Positions 41,327 through 51,034 of a stretch of 64,000 nt of DNA are shown here, piece after piece; within the stretch, counting starts at the first letter, position 1, and every line of letters begins with the position of its first letter. The DNA comes from Kribbella catacumbae DSM 19601 (lineage in GTDB: Bacteria > Actinomycetota > Actinomycetes > Propionibacteriales > Kribbellaceae), in the NCBI RefSeq assembly GCF_000372465.1, contig NZ_AQUZ01000028.1:55207-119206 (forward strand), written 5' to 3'. A program made the position numbers and the translations under genes. The notes beneath the pieces were generated by a model. That model was not told the origin of the DNA and searched no databases. It saw only the letters and a list, made by a program, of their open reading frames with translations.

Positions 41327-43285
41327 CTACAGTCTGCGTCGGCTGACGTTCGCGAAAGTCCAGCGGGTGGCCAGGAGGTGCGTGACCGGTGCCGCGAGCA
41401 ACCCCAGTACTGCGGCTGCCGCGACCAGCAGAGCCCCGTCGCCACGGCGGAGCAGGATGATCATCACGGCCAGCCCGGCCCCGACGATCCACTCGGTGAT
41501 CACCCGGGCAGCCAGGATCTCCCGCCACTGCTGACCGGCCAGGCGCAACGGGAAGTCGTGCTTGGAGCGCAGTACGGCGGTGATGAAGGCGGCGATCAGC
41601 GAGGACACCACCAGCGCGATGACGAGGGCGATCAGCGAAACGCCTTGCAGCCAGGCGAAGTACGCCGTGAACTGGGCGAGCAGCACGCCTTCCTCGGCCG
41701 CGTACTTCACGGTCGTCTTGTACTGCAGCCCGTGCTTGGTCAGCAGTGCCTGTGTCTCGCCCAGCCCTTTGAAGACAAGGTTCCTGGTGGTGGCGACGGA
41801 GGCGAGGAAGTCGTCGTTGAAGGTGCTGTGCAGGTGTGGCGCGACCATCACGATCGCGTCCTTCGGGAACACCAGGTCGCCGCTGCCACCGCCGGCCAGC
41901 GGCAGCTTGCCCGGCTGCGAGAGGTGGTAGAAGGAGACCTTGCTCAGAGCCGCGGCCCCGGTCGACTTGTCCCGGGTCCACAGATCCAGGTTCGCACCGG
42001 CGAACTCCTTGGCGCCGGCCGGGAGCTGATCCGGCGGCAGTGCGGTCAACCCTGGCAGGTCACCCGGGGCGTCCTTGTTCATCAGCCGCAGCCAGCTGGG
42101 GCTGACCAGCGCCATCGTCTCGTACTTCCCCAGGTCGACGCCTTCAAGAGCCTCGTCCTGCCAGCTGTACGACAGCGCGACCGCGTCCTTCTTCTCCGCG
42201 TCGCCGACCGCGGCACCGACCTGGCCCATGATCTGCTGGAACCCGTCCTCGCCCAAGGCGGCGGGGATCGACACCACCACCTGGTCGGCCAGCGACTTCC
42301 AGCGCGCCTGCTGCTCGGCGGACCCGCGAGCATTCGAGTACGCCGTGACCGCGGGTGCCACCGCCGCCAGGACCAGCACGAAGGTCAGCACCTTGAGGGC
42401 GACCGAGACCTTGCGCAGCGACTTGACCGCCGGCTCACGCCTGGCCAGCATCGCCGGGCCCGGCCAGGACGCGGCCGACATCGCCACCGCGAAGCCCATC
42501 GTCGCGAGGATCACGATCACGTCGAAGGTGAGCAGGATCGAGAGGTACTTCGGCGCGAAGGTCCAGCCCTGGGTGAAGCCGGTCCACACCACGGCGAGCA
42601 GGTCGACGGCGAGAGCGCCGGTCAGTACGGCGACCAGGAACCCGGCCAGATCCTCGTACTGGATCCGCCAGGTCGAGACACCGGCGAGCGCGCGCAGCGC
42701 CCGTCCTCGGGCCTTGACCGACAACCAGTAGAGGACCAGCGACACCATCAGCGCCGTCGCGGCCAGCAGACTGGTGACGAAACTTCCTTGTTTCAGGACA
42801 AGTTTCAGTGTTCCGCCGAGGTTGTTGTCGCTCCACTCGGTGATCACCCGGTGCGAGGTCAGCCAGTCCTTGAACGCCGGCAGCCCGCTGGTCGAGCCGG
42901 TGACCAGGTACTCCCCGCTCGCGTAGGAGTGCTCGAGCGACTCCTTGCCGCGGACCTGGGCGTCCTGGTCGTTCCCGAACCGCTGGATCCGCTCCGGGAA
43001 GGCGCCTTCGGTGCCGACCTTCACGAAGACCTGACCGGTCTGGTCGCCGCCGAGGTTGGGGGCGACCTTGACCAGCCCGGCATCCAGCCGGTCGCTCAGC
43101 TCACCGAGCTCGCGGATCGCCTGGGCGTCGTCCAGCTCGGCGCTGCTGAAGTCGAGGTTGACGATCGCCTTCGTCGAGAGCTGCTGGGGGTAGGACCGGT
43201 CGTGCATGGTGGCGACCAGGGTGACCGCCACGGCCAGCAGTGCGAACAGCAAGGCCGACACCACGACGGCGATTTTCCTGTGCAA
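41327..43285 (-). CDS. Bacteriocin-associated integral membrane protein (FtsX/DUF1430-like)
   Basis: 652 residues from TTG 43285, eight nt after GGAGA. One N-terminal helix (IAVVVSALLFALLAVAVTL), a large extracytoplasmic domain (about 25-170), three or four helices (about 175-330), another external domain (345-545) and three C-terminal helices make the topology of MacB/FtsX permeases and of the DUF1430 proteins encoded beside lactococcin-972 genes. It should couple to the ATPase at 40620. Function as exporter or immunity pump is inferred from the family context. Confidence 0.85.
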   Translation of the reverse strand: MHRKIAVVVSALLFALLAVAVTLVATMHDRSYPQQLSTKAIVNLDFSSAELDDAQAIRELGELSDRLDAGLVKVAPNLGGDQTGQVFVKVGTEGAFPERIQRFGNDQDAQVRGKESLEHSYASGEYLVTGSTSGLPAFKDWLTSHRVITEWSDNNLGGTLKLVLKQGSFVTSLLAATALMVSLVLYWLSVKARGRALRALAGVSTWRIQYEDLAGFLVAVLTGALAVDLLAVVWTGFTQGWTFAPKYLSILLTFDVIVILATMGFAVAMSAASWPGPAMLARREPAVKSLRKVSVALKVLTFVLVLAAVAPAVTAYSNARGSAEQQARWKSLADQVVVSIPAALGEDGFQQIMGQVGAAVGDAEKKDAVALSYSWQDEALEGVDLGKYETMALVSPSWLRLMNKDAPGDLPGLTALPPDQLPAGAKEFAGANLDLWTRDKSTGAAALSKVSFYHLSQPGKLPLAGGGSGDLVFPKDAIVMVAPHLHSTFNDDFLASVATTRNLVFKGLGETQALLTKHGLQYKTTVKYAAEEGVLLAQFTAYFAWLQGVSLIALVIALVVSSLIAAFITAVLRSKHDFPLRLAGQQWREILAARVITEWIVGAGLAVMIILLRRGDGALLVAAAAVLGLLAAPVTHLLATRWTFANVSRRRL

Positions 43286-43361
43286 CGGATTGTCTCCATG
43301 GCTCGTGGGGTGTTCATCTTCGCACGCAGAGCGAATTCGGCGCGACTCTGCGCGACGACCA

Positions 43362-43393
43362 CCAGCCCGGCCGGTCGGGGCCGGCCGGGCTGG
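43362..43393 (-). terminator. Perfect 13-bp hairpin between bacteriocin and transporter genes
   Basis: CCAGCCCGGCCGG and CCGGCCGGGCTGG pair without mismatch around a 6-nt loop. It lies 16 bp after the bacteriocin stop and has no T-run, so it may act as an mRNA-stabilising or partial-termination element giving more precursor than transporter. Confidence 0.65.
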
Positions 43394-43408
43394 ATCATCT
43401 GCTGGGAA

Positions 43409-43738
43409 TCAGCAGGTGCGGTAGTAGTACGAGTCGTCCGCGCCCGGCGTGTTGATCGCCCACTTCGTGGCAATCGACTTGACGCCCGACGCGGTGTTGG
43501 CGCTGCGGGACAGGTCGCCGTTGAGCTTCACCGACGAACCGTGGCACTTGTTCACGGTGTAGTACGAGCGGACCTTGGCGTTCCAGAATCCGTACTCCCA
43601 GGTGCCACCGTCCGACGGCTTCTGGGTCGTCTTGCCCGGGCTCAGCCAGGCGTTCGCGCTCGGTGCGGCGATGCCGATGCCGGCGAATCCCAGCGACGCC
43701 ATCATGGCGACGGCCAGTCCTTTTCGTGCCTTGTTCAT
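43409..43738 (-). CDS. Lactococcin-972-family bacteriocin precursor
   Basis: 109 residues from ATG 43738, after AAAGGGAAAACGC. A Sec signal peptide (KARKGLAVAMMASLGFAGIG) ends at PSANA, leaving about 80 residues. The mature part has the family pattern GGTWEYGFW, then VRSYYTVNKCHGSSV, SRSANTASGVKS and a final SYYYRTC. Two cysteines, a feature of actinobacterial members, could form a disulfide. Lactococcin 972 blocks septum formation by binding lipid II. Followed by a hairpin and two transport genes on the same strand. Base composition upstream is clearly more AT-rich than the surrounding genome, suggesting acquisition. Confidence 0.88.
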   Translation of the reverse strand: MNKARKGLAVAMMASLGFAGIGIAAPSANAWLSPGKTTQKPSDGGTWEYGFWNAKVRSYYTVNKCHGSSVKLNGDLSRSANTASGVKSIATKWAINTPGADDSYYYRTC

Positions 43739-43879
43739 GCGTTTTCCCTTTCGTATCATAATAGGCGGAAAAGGGAATTACAGGAACTGGAAATCCCCCG
43801 TCCGTGATCCAAAAGATACGAGACCTACACAATCGAAAGCAATCCCAAAGTAGGTAACGAAAGCATAACGTGTGTTTAA

Positions 43880-43897
43880 ATTGCAGGAACCTGCAAT
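43880..43897. promoter_or_regulatory. Inverted repeat upstream of the bacteriocin gene
   Basis: ATTGCAGG-AA-CCTGCAAT is a perfect 8-bp-arm inverted repeat in the AT-rich 236-bp gap before the bacteriocin gene (minus strand). A regulator-binding site is likely; the nearby MerR protein is one candidate. On the minus strand TTGCTT and TATCTT 18 nt apart downstream of it could be the promoter. Confidence 0.5.
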
Positions 43898-43974
43898 GAA
43901 TATGACAAATGTTTCGAAGAATGCAATTGTTGCCGGTTGACCGAGGGCTGGAATGGCTGAATTCAGCGGCTGAT

Positions 43975-44343
43975 TCAGCGGGGCCGGTTGTGTGGCGGCG
44001 GCAGCATGCCACTGCGGCCGAGCCAGCGCAGGGCCCGCTCGCGGTCGATCTCGGCCGCGCTCGGCGGCGCGCTCAGCCGGCCGGTCCGGTAGCCGAGATT
44101 GCGCAGATCGGCGGCGACCGAAGGTTCGGCCAGCGCCTTCAGCGCGAAGGCGAGCGCGGCCGGCGTCACGTCGTACCGGCGTTCCAGTTCGAGCGCGAGC
44201 CGGACGGCGGCGAGGTCGCGGTCGTCGTACTGGCGCTGGGTGTTGCGGGCGGCGCGGGACCGCGGCAGCAGCCCGAGCGCCTCGCGGTAGCGAAGCATTC
44301 GCGGGGTGGTGCCGAGACTCTTGGCTGCCTCCGTGATGCGCAT
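43975..44343 (-). CDS. MerR-family transcriptional regulator
   Basis: 122 residues with a short MerR helix-turn-helix at the N-terminus (MRITEAAKSLGTTPRMLRY, then RNTQRQYDDRDLAAVRLA). The effector domain is short, with no cysteines, so a metal is not the ligand. Gene lies between the bacteriocin locus and ahcY, divergent from ahcY. An inverted repeat at 44354-44371, 11 bp before its start, is probably its own operator. Target otherwise unknown. Confidence 0.87.
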   Translation of the reverse strand: MRITEAAKSLGTTPRMLRYREALGLLPRSRAARNTQRQYDDRDLAAVRLALELERRYDVTPAALAFALKALAEPSVAADLRNLGYRTGRLSAPPSAAEIDRERALRWLGRSGMLPPPHNRPR

Positions 44344-44353
44344 GGGGTTAATC

Positions 44354-44371
44354 CTGACATTTCAGTGTCAG
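44354..44371. promoter_or_regulatory. Inverted repeat, probable MerR operator
   Basis: CTGACA-TTTCAG-TGTCAG (6-bp arms, 6-bp spacer) lies between the MerR start and the ahcY promoter, positioned for autoregulation and possibly for control of ahcY. Confidence 0.5.
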
Positions 44372-44388
44372 AAATGCCGACCCAGCGG

Positions 44389-44417
44389 TTCACCACCAGT
44401 GCCCCGACCTCTAGGCT
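44389..44417 (+). promoter_or_regulatory. Promoter of ahcY
   Basis: TTCACC (44389-44394) and TAGGCT (44412-44417) are 17 nt apart; transcription would start near 44424 with a leader of about 38 nt ending in GGGGAGCGG before the ATG. Confidence 0.55.
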
Positions 44418-44461
44418 CGTCTCGGCAGCAAGCAACCACATCCCAGGGGAGCGGCAACGGT

Positions 44462-45895
<1,434 letters not shown>

Positions 45896-45907
45896 GATTC
45901 GCTTCGC

Positions 45908-45962
45908 GAAAGGGCGCCGTACCGCTGTATCGATCTAGGTACAGTGGTCCGGCGCCCTTCGC
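45908..45962. terminator. Two-way terminator between ahcY and the methyltransferase gene
   Basis: CGAAAGGGCGCCG pairs with CGGCGCCCTTCG (one bulge), with further inner pairing of CTGTA and TACAG around a 10-nt loop. Genes on either side converge on it. Confidence 0.7.
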
Positions 45963-45965
45963 CGT

Positions 45966-46721
45966 TCAGCGGATCGCTGCGAAGAGGTGCTTGTCCGCGA
46001 CCTGACCCAGTACCGCGACCTCGGTGAAACCCGCCTTGCGGAACGACTGGATCGTGTCGGTCAAGGTGATGTCGCGACCCTTCCAGCGGTCCGCGAAGCG
46101 CGTCTCGCGCTCGGCGAGCAGGTCGGCGAAGGCCGGTTCCGCGGCGGCCGCGTCCCACCAGGTCTGCCAGTCCTCGATCCCGTGCGCGTGAGAGTCGGCC
46201 CAGATCTCGTCGCGGAGCTCCACAGCGAGCGCGTCCAGGCGCGGAACCTCGTCGGGGCCGAGGCGCAGGGTGTCGGCGTTGAGGAACACGCCACCCGGAC
46301 GGATCCGGCGGCCGAGCGTCTGGGCGACAGCGTCGAGATCGGCCGGATCAAGCCAGTGCAGAGCGGTCGCTGAGCACACCGCATCGACCTGATCCTCACC
46401 CAGTACTGCGTCCCAGCCCGGCGTGCGCAGATTCGCCTCGGCGAAGCTGATGTGGTCGGAGGCGACCGCCTGGCGGGCGATCTCCAGCAGGAACGGATCG
46501 AGGTCGAGACCGATGATCTCGGCCTGCGGGAATCGGGCGGCGGCACGGGCCGAGATGGAACCCGGGCCACAGGCGAGATCCACGAAGCGCTGCGGTTTGC
46601 CCGCGAGTCGCTCGACGATCTCCAGCATCACCCGGAACTGCTCCTCCCGGTCAGGCAGGTACCCCGCTTGCTGGTCGTCCCACCGTTGCAGCCATCCGGA
46701 CCAATTCACTTGATGCGACAT
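45966..46721 (-). CDS. Class I SAM-dependent methyltransferase
   Basis: 251 residues. Motif I is FVDLACGPGSISARAAARFP (about 43-62), followed by IIGLDLDPFLL (acidic residue for the ribose) and VDAVCSATALHWLDPADLD, the post-I region of small-molecule methyltransferases. ATG 46721. It converges on ahcY, whose enzyme removes the shared by-product, though this may be coincidence. Substrate unknown. Confidence 0.88.
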   Translation of the reverse strand: MSHQVNWSGWLQRWDDQQAGYLPDREEQFRVMLEIVERLAGKPQRFVDLACGPGSISARAAARFPQAEIIGLDLDPFLLEIARQAVASDHISFAEANLRTPGWDAVLGEDQVDAVCSATALHWLDPADLDAVAQTLGRRIRPGGVFLNADTLRLGPDEVPRLDALAVELRDEIWADSHAHGIEDWQTWWDAAAAEPAFADLLAERETRFADRWKGRDITLTDTIQSFRKAGFTEVAVLGQVADKHLFAAIR

Positions 46722-46822
46722 GGTCGCAACAGTAGCTCATTCCCTGGCGGGAATTGAGGTCGCGGGTTGGGCGCAGGAGGATCGGTGGTGACGAGAAAAG
46801 CCCGTGATACAAGGAGAAACCG

Positions 46823-47245
46823 ATGACCGACAGCACTACTCGTGATCTGGTCGCCCGCTACGTCGGAGTGTGGGGCGAGGCCGACTCCGGGCAGCGTCGC
46901 AAGGCGATCGAGACGCTCTGGGTCGAGGGCGGGACCCACGTCCTGCACCCGCCGGAGGAGATCCGGACCGCGGCGGCCGGCTTGGGCTTCGAGGCGAGCA
47001 CGCTGGAGGCGACCGGATACGACGAGCTCGAGGCTCGTGTCGCGCGCAGCTACGAGGAATTCGTTGCCGGTGGCGACTATATTTTCCGGCCGAAGGACAA
47101 CGCGGTCCGGCTGAAGGACCTGGTGAAGTTCAGCTGGGAGATGGTTGCCACCGCCAACGGCGAGGTCGTCGGCGAGGGACTCGAGGTCCTGCTGGTGAGT
47201 GCCGACAACCGGATCGTCGCCGACTATCAGTTCCCCAATCCCTGA
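46823..47245 (+). CDS. NTF2-like/SnoaL-like protein
   Basis: 140 residues, ATG 46823 following AAGGAGAAACC. The cone-shaped alpha+beta fold is suggested by an N-terminal helix (TRDLVARYVGVWGEAD), WVEGGTHVLHPPEEIRTA, and final strands RLKDLVKFSWEMV and EVVGEGLEVLLV. Such proteins may be enzymes or ligand carriers. No catalytic residues can be assigned. Divergent from the methyltransferase with about 100 bp between. Confidence 0.8.
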   Translation: MTDSTTRDLVARYVGVWGEADSGQRRKAIETLWVEGGTHVLHPPEEIRTAAAGLGFEASTLEATGYDELEARVARSYEEFVAGGDYIFRPKDNAVRLKDLVKFSWEMVATANGEVVGEGLEVLLVSADNRIVADYQFPNP

Positions 47246-47257
47246 GCCACCTGCCTC

Positions 47258-47363
47258 ACAAGCCCACATCTGATGGGCTTGAACACTCAGTGGTGGGCTT
47301 GAACAGGGTAGACCCTGTTCAAGGTCGCCGTTTGGTGTTCATGCCCACCAGATGTGGGCTTGT
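47258..47363. repeat. 106-bp imperfect palindrome
   Basis: ACAAGCCCACATCTGATGGGC at the left end (20 of its 21 bases) pairs with the right end; inner arms TGAACAC and CTTGAACAGGGT also pair, and the apex is GAACAGGGT-AG-ACCCTGTTC. The whole element covers the intergenic region and the last 45 bp of the XRE gene. It is longer than a usual terminator and may be a small mobile repeat. Confidence 0.75.
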
Positions 47364-48089
47364 CACAACTGGCAACAGGGCGGCGGTTGCCTCGTCGGCT
47401 GGGAGGAAGGCTTCCAGCTTCAGCTCGGCGACGGTGACGTCGAGGGCGGTGGCGAACGTGGTGATGGTAGTGGTCAGGTGCAGGTCGCCTCTGGGGGAGC
47501 GGAGCTGCATGGGGGCCGCGAAGCCGACGTGCTCGGGCCCGGGCTCGACGTACGGGACGTAGGCGGCTAGTTCGTCGCGGAAGTCGCCTGGTGGCAGCCG
47601 GTCGAGGATGTGTTGCGCCCACTGCGAGAGGTTGACGATCCGCGACGCAACACCGTCGGGGTGTAGCGACAGGCGCAGTACGTTGATCGGTGGTTCGAGG
47701 AGCTTGTCGGCGACGCCGTCGGTGAAGAGGCTGAAGGCTTCGTTCGCCAGGACCAGGTCGTGGTTGGCGTCGACGACGATCGCCGGGTAGGGCAGGTGGC
47801 CGGTGAGGATGTGGCCGAGCGCGGAGCGGACGTGCTGCAGGGCGGGGTCGTCGAGGCCGGTCTGCGGGTACACCGGGGCGAAGCCGGCGGCGAGCAGCAG
47901 GTCGTTGCGCTCGCGCAGGGAGAGCTCCATCGACTCACCGAGCCGGACGACGAGCGTGCGGCCGGGGTGTGAGCGGCCGGACTCGATGAAGCTGAGGTGG
48001 CGTTGGGTGGTGCCGGCGCGAAGGGCGAGCTCGAGCTGGCTGAGATGCCGGCTGTGGCGCGTGGTTCGCAGGGTCTCGGGGAAGTTCAC
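47319..48089 (-). CDS. XRE-family regulator with MmyB-like ligand domain
   Basis: 256 residues. N-terminal helix-turn-helix TRHSRHLSQLELALRAGTTQ followed by RHLSFIESGRSHPGR is the classic XRE pattern in this subfamily. The C-terminal part (PAIVVDANHDLVLANEAF, FTDGVADKL) resembles the MmyB-type PAS-like ligand-binding domain. Such regulators often control an adjacent oxidoreductase; here the nearest divergent gene is on the RDD side and no clear target is visible. The last codons (MNTKRRP) lie inside the 106-bp palindrome. Confidence 0.87.
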   Translation of the reverse strand: MNFPETLRTTRHSRHLSQLELALRAGTTQRHLSFIESGRSHPGRTLVVRLGESMELSLRERNDLLLAAGFAPVYPQTGLDDPALQHVRSALGHILTGHLPYPAIVVDANHDLVLANEAFSLFTDGVADKLLEPPINVLRLSLHPDGVASRIVNLSQWAQHILDRLPPGDFRDELAAYVPYVEPGPEHVGFAAPMQLRSPRGDLHLTTTITTFATALDVTVAELKLEAFLPADEATAALLPVVTSPHLVGMNTKRRP

Positions 48090-48121
48090 CTAGCTAAGTC
48101 TGCCGGGGTGGTCAGACAGTT

Positions 48122-49162
48122 TCAGGTCCACTGGTCTGGCTCGCTGCCGGGTGCGTGCCAGCCCTCGGCGTTGACCTTCGTCGTGTCCTGCGCGGGCGCC
48201 GGGGGCGGGCCGGGATACGGCAGGCCCTGGGGTGACGGGGGCGGGCTGTACTGCGCGGGCTGCGCGCCATACGGGCTGGGCGGAGCGAACGGGCCAGCCG
48301 GTACGGCGTAGGGGTTGGCCGGGCCAGGCGGACCGGCGTACGGGCTCGGCGGCGCGGCGTATGGGTTGGGTGGGCCGAAGGGGCCGGTGTTGGCGGCGTA
48401 GACGGCTCGGGTGGTGGCGAGGCGGGCCAGTTCGCGGCGGCGGCGTTCGGCCAGTACTGCGGACAGGAACGCCGGCGACACGATCGGCACCGGCGGAGCG
48501 GGAGCCGTGACCTGGCCGACTCGCATGGCCAGCGCCTCGCCCAGAGCGATCCGGGCGGTCGGTTCGAGCTCGGTGTAGCGGGCCAGGTACTCCCGGGAGG
48601 TGTTCGCCAGCTCGTCGGACAGCCGCGACAGCTCCAGCGACTGCGCCCACTGGACCAGGTGCCCGGGCACGAACAGCGGCGGCGACGCCATCGGCTGGTG
48701 CCGTTCGCGGATCACCACCGTGCCGGCGACCATGTCACCGATCCGCTTGCCCTGCTTGTTCATCAGGCTCGCGACGATCCCCGGGCTGGCCGCGAACCAC
48801 GGCGCGAAGTCCACGAACAACCACAGCAGGCTGCGGACGAGCGCATGCCGGAACCGGATCGAGCTGCCGTCGTCGCGGACCACCTTGAGCCCGAGCATCA
48901 GCTTGCCGAGCGTCTTGCCCCGGGTGAGCGTCTCCATCACGACCTTGTAGCCGATCAGCACCAGCAGCACGGTGATGAAGACCAGCGCGATGCCGAGTGC
49001 CGGACTCGCCTCGACGATCAGGAACTGGAGCAGTACGCCGAGCAAAGCGCCCAGCACGATCATCTGGATGATGAAGTCGATCGCACAGGCCAGCGCCCGG
49101 GTAGGCATCCGCGCGATCCGCACCTGGAGGACGACCGCTTCCCCCGTAACCAGCTGAGACAC
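48122..49162 (-). CDS. RDD-family membrane protein
   Basis: 346 residues from GTG 49162, which follows GGAGGGGGC; an in-frame TTG at 49177 is less likely. The RDD domain occupies about residues 15-160: RIARMPTRALACAIDFIIQM with the Arg and Asp pairs, LTRGKTLGKLMLGLKVVRDDG, and FRHALVRSLLWLF. The remainder includes a cytosolic part and a Pro/Gly/Tyr-rich tail (NPYAAPPSPYAGPPG). RDD proteins with a SpoIIM-like gene beside them, as here, are a common actinobacterial pair of unknown function. Confidence 0.87.
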   Translation of the reverse strand: MSQLVTGEAVVLQVRIARMPTRALACAIDFIIQMIVLGALLGVLLQFLIVEASPALGIALVFITVLLVLIGYKVVMETLTRGKTLGKLMLGLKVVRDDGSSIRFRHALVRSLLWLFVDFAPWFAASPGIVASLMNKQGKRIGDMVAGTVVIRERHQPMASPPLFVPGHLVQWAQSLELSRLSDELANTSREYLARYTELEPTARIALGEALAMRVGQVTAPAPPVPIVSPAFLSAVLAERRRRELARLATTRAVYAANTGPFGPPNPYAAPPSPYAGPPGPANPYAVPAGPFAPPSPYGAQPAQYSPPPSPQGLPYPGPPPAPAQDTTKVNAEGWHAPGSEPDQWT

Positions 49163-49244
49163 AGCGCCCCCTCCCAAGCAGTTTCAGACACCCCGGACCG
49201 CTAGTCTGCCCCAGGGCAGAGCCAGGAGACCTACGGGAGGGCTG

Positions 49245-50243
49245 ATGGACGTAGAGGCGTTCGTGTCTGTGCATCAGCCGCAGTGGGATCGACTGGCCGC
49301 GCTGACCCGGCGGCAGCGTCGGTTGACCGGTGCGGAGGCTGACGAGCTGGTCTCGCTCTACCAGCGGGTGGGGACGCATCTGTCGGCGCTGCGGGCGAGT
49401 GGAGCCGACCCTGTCACCATCGGGCGGCTCTCGGGGCTCATCGCCGATGCGAGAGGCGCAGTGACCGGTGCGCAGGCTCCTGTCTGGCGGGACATCTCCC
49501 GCTACTTCCTGGTGAGCTTCCCTGCCGCTCTGTACACGTCACGCCGGTGGTGGCTCACCATCGGCCTGCTGTTCTACCTGGTGGCGGCCTGGATGGCCTG
49601 GCGGATCATCGCGCACCCGGAGGTACTCGACTCGGTCACCACTCCGGCACAGATCCAGGAGTTGGTCGACAAGGACTTCGCCAACTACTACTCCGAGAAC
49701 CCGGCCCAGGACTTCGCCCTGCGCGTCTGGATCAACAACGCGACCATCTCGGCCGCAGTACTGGCGATCGGTGTGCTGCTGGTCCCGACGATGTTCGTGC
49801 TGTGGGACAACTCGATGAACCTCGGGGTGATGGCCGGGATCATGATCAGCCACGACCGCGCGGATGTCTTCTTCGGCCTGATCACGCCGCACGGGCTGCT
49901 CGAGCTGACCGCGGTGTTCGTCGCGTCGGCGGCCGGTCTGCGACTCGGCTGGTCGTGGATCGCGCCCGGCCCGCGAACCCGGATGCAGGCCCTCGCGCAG
50001 ACCGGCCGGGCCACCGTCGGGATGGCGATCGGCCTCGGCGTGATCCTGCTGATCACCGGCCTGATCGAGGCCTTCGTCACGCCGTCGCCGCTGCCGACCG
50101 CAGTACGGGTGGGCATCGGAGTACTGGCTGAGGTCGGCTTCTTCGTCTACGTCTGGACGCTCGGCCGCAACGCTGTGAAGTCGGGCGAGTACGGCGATGT
50201 CGAAGAGGCCGACCGCGAGGCGAGCGTACCCGTCTCGGCCTGA
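49245..50243 (+). CDS. SpoIIM-family (stage II sporulation protein M) membrane protein
   Basis: 332 residues, ATG 49245 after GGAGG. The N-terminal soluble part (QPQWDRLAALTRRQRRLTG) and about five membrane helices (RWWLTIGLLFYLVAAWMAW, AAVLAIGVLLVPTMFVLW and others) with the stretch FFGLITPHGLLELTAVFVA are characteristic of SpoIIM/DUF95. In Bacillus SpoIIM aids engulfment; in actinobacteria it usually sits beside RDD, DUF58 and MoxR genes. Divergent from the RDD gene with 82 bp between. Confidence 0.9.
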   Translation: MDVEAFVSVHQPQWDRLAALTRRQRRLTGAEADELVSLYQRVGTHLSALRASGADPVTIGRLSGLIADARGAVTGAQAPVWRDISRYFLVSFPAALYTSRRWWLTIGLLFYLVAAWMAWRIIAHPEVLDSVTTPAQIQELVDKDFANYYSENPAQDFALRVWINNATISAAVLAIGVLLVPTMFVLWDNSMNLGVMAGIMISHDRADVFFGLITPHGLLELTAVFVASAAGLRLGWSWIAPGPRTRMQALAQTGRATVGMAIGLGVILLITGLIEAFVTPSPLPTAVRVGIGVLAEVGFFVYVWTLGRNAVKSGEYGDVEEADREASVPVSA

Positions 50244-50275
50244 GCCGCCCGTTTTCGCCGGGGTACGGGTTCTCC

Positions 50276-51034
50276 ATGAGAGCCGCTCAGGAAGCCCAGC
50301 AAAGCCGCCCGTACCATCTGGCGATCACCGTCGGTTTGATCGCGTACGGCGTGGTGCACCTGCTGATCGCGTGGATCGCGCTGCAACTCGCCTGGGGAAA
50401 GACGTCGGAGGAGGCGTCCCACCATGGCGCTCTCGAGGAACTGGCGAGCAAGCCCTTCGGCGGCGTACTGCTCTGGGTCGTTGCCATCGGTCTGTTCGCA
50501 TTGGTGATCTGGAAGGCGCTGGAACTCGCCTACGGTCACCTCGACACGGAGAAGAAACTCTCGTCGATCGGCCGCGGCGCCGTCTATCTCACGATGTCCA
50601 TCAGCGCCGCCAAGATGGCGATCGGCTCGAGCGGCAGCCAGGGCAGCAGTCTCACCGCGAACCTGATGAAGAGCGGCGCCGGCCGCGCGCTGATCGTGCT
50701 CGCCGGCCTGGTCGTCGTCGGTATCGGCATCCGCCAGATCTACAAGTCGGTCACGAAGAAGTTCCTGGAAGACCTGACTGGCGGAGTCTCAGACTCGACC
50801 ATCCTCCTCGGCCGCCTCGGCTACGCGGCCAAGGGAGTCGCCTTCATGATCGTCGGCGGCCTCTTCGCCTGGGCCGCGCTCGCCTACGATCCCGAGAAGG
50901 CCGGCGGCCTCGACACCGCCCTACGCACCCTGAAAAACCAACCCGCCGGCACAGCCCTCCTCACCGCCCTGGCCCTAGGCATCGCCTGCTACGGCACCTA
51001 CTGCTTCGCCTGGTCCCGCAACGCCAAACACTGA
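50276..51034 (+). CDS. DUF1206 membrane protein
   Basis: 252 residues with three repeats of a two-helix unit, each opening with a Gly-x-x-A/G-Y-G/A-like turn (VGLIAYGVVHLLIAW, SSIGRGAVYLTMSISAAKM, GRLGYAAKGVAFMIVGGL), the pattern of DUF1206. Function unknown. The DNA of the last 100 bp becomes C-rich in the same manner as nadK and the second ABC ATPase gene. No operon partner within 150 bp. Confidence 0.88.
   Translation: MRAAQEAQQSRPYHLAITVGLIAYGVVHLLIAWIALQLAWGKTSEEASHHGALEELASKPFGGVLLWVVAIGLFALVIWKALELAYGHLDTEKKLSSIGRGAVYLTMSISAAKMAIGSSGSQGSSLTANLMKSGAGRALIVLAGLVVVGIGIRQIYKSVTKKFLEDLTGGVSDSTILLGRLGYAAKGVAFMIVGGLFAWAALAYDPEKAGGLDTALRTLKNQPAGTALLTALALGIACYGTYCFAWSRNAKH

Noticed and set aside
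41310..41981. Extension of the bacteriocin ATPase gene upstream to 41981
   Set aside because: The added residues are the permease gene read out of frame; ATG 41309 starts exactly at the ABC fold.
41378..43807. 809-codon open frame on the plus strand
   Set aside because: Shadow of the bacteriocin permease gene, rich in Arg, Gln and His, without recognisable domains.
44372..44461. SAH riboswitch upstream of ahcY
   Set aside because: The leader predicted from the promoter is only about 38 nt and lacks the conserved GAGGAGCG and CGAC elements. GGGGAGCGGCAACGG is better read as the ribosome site.
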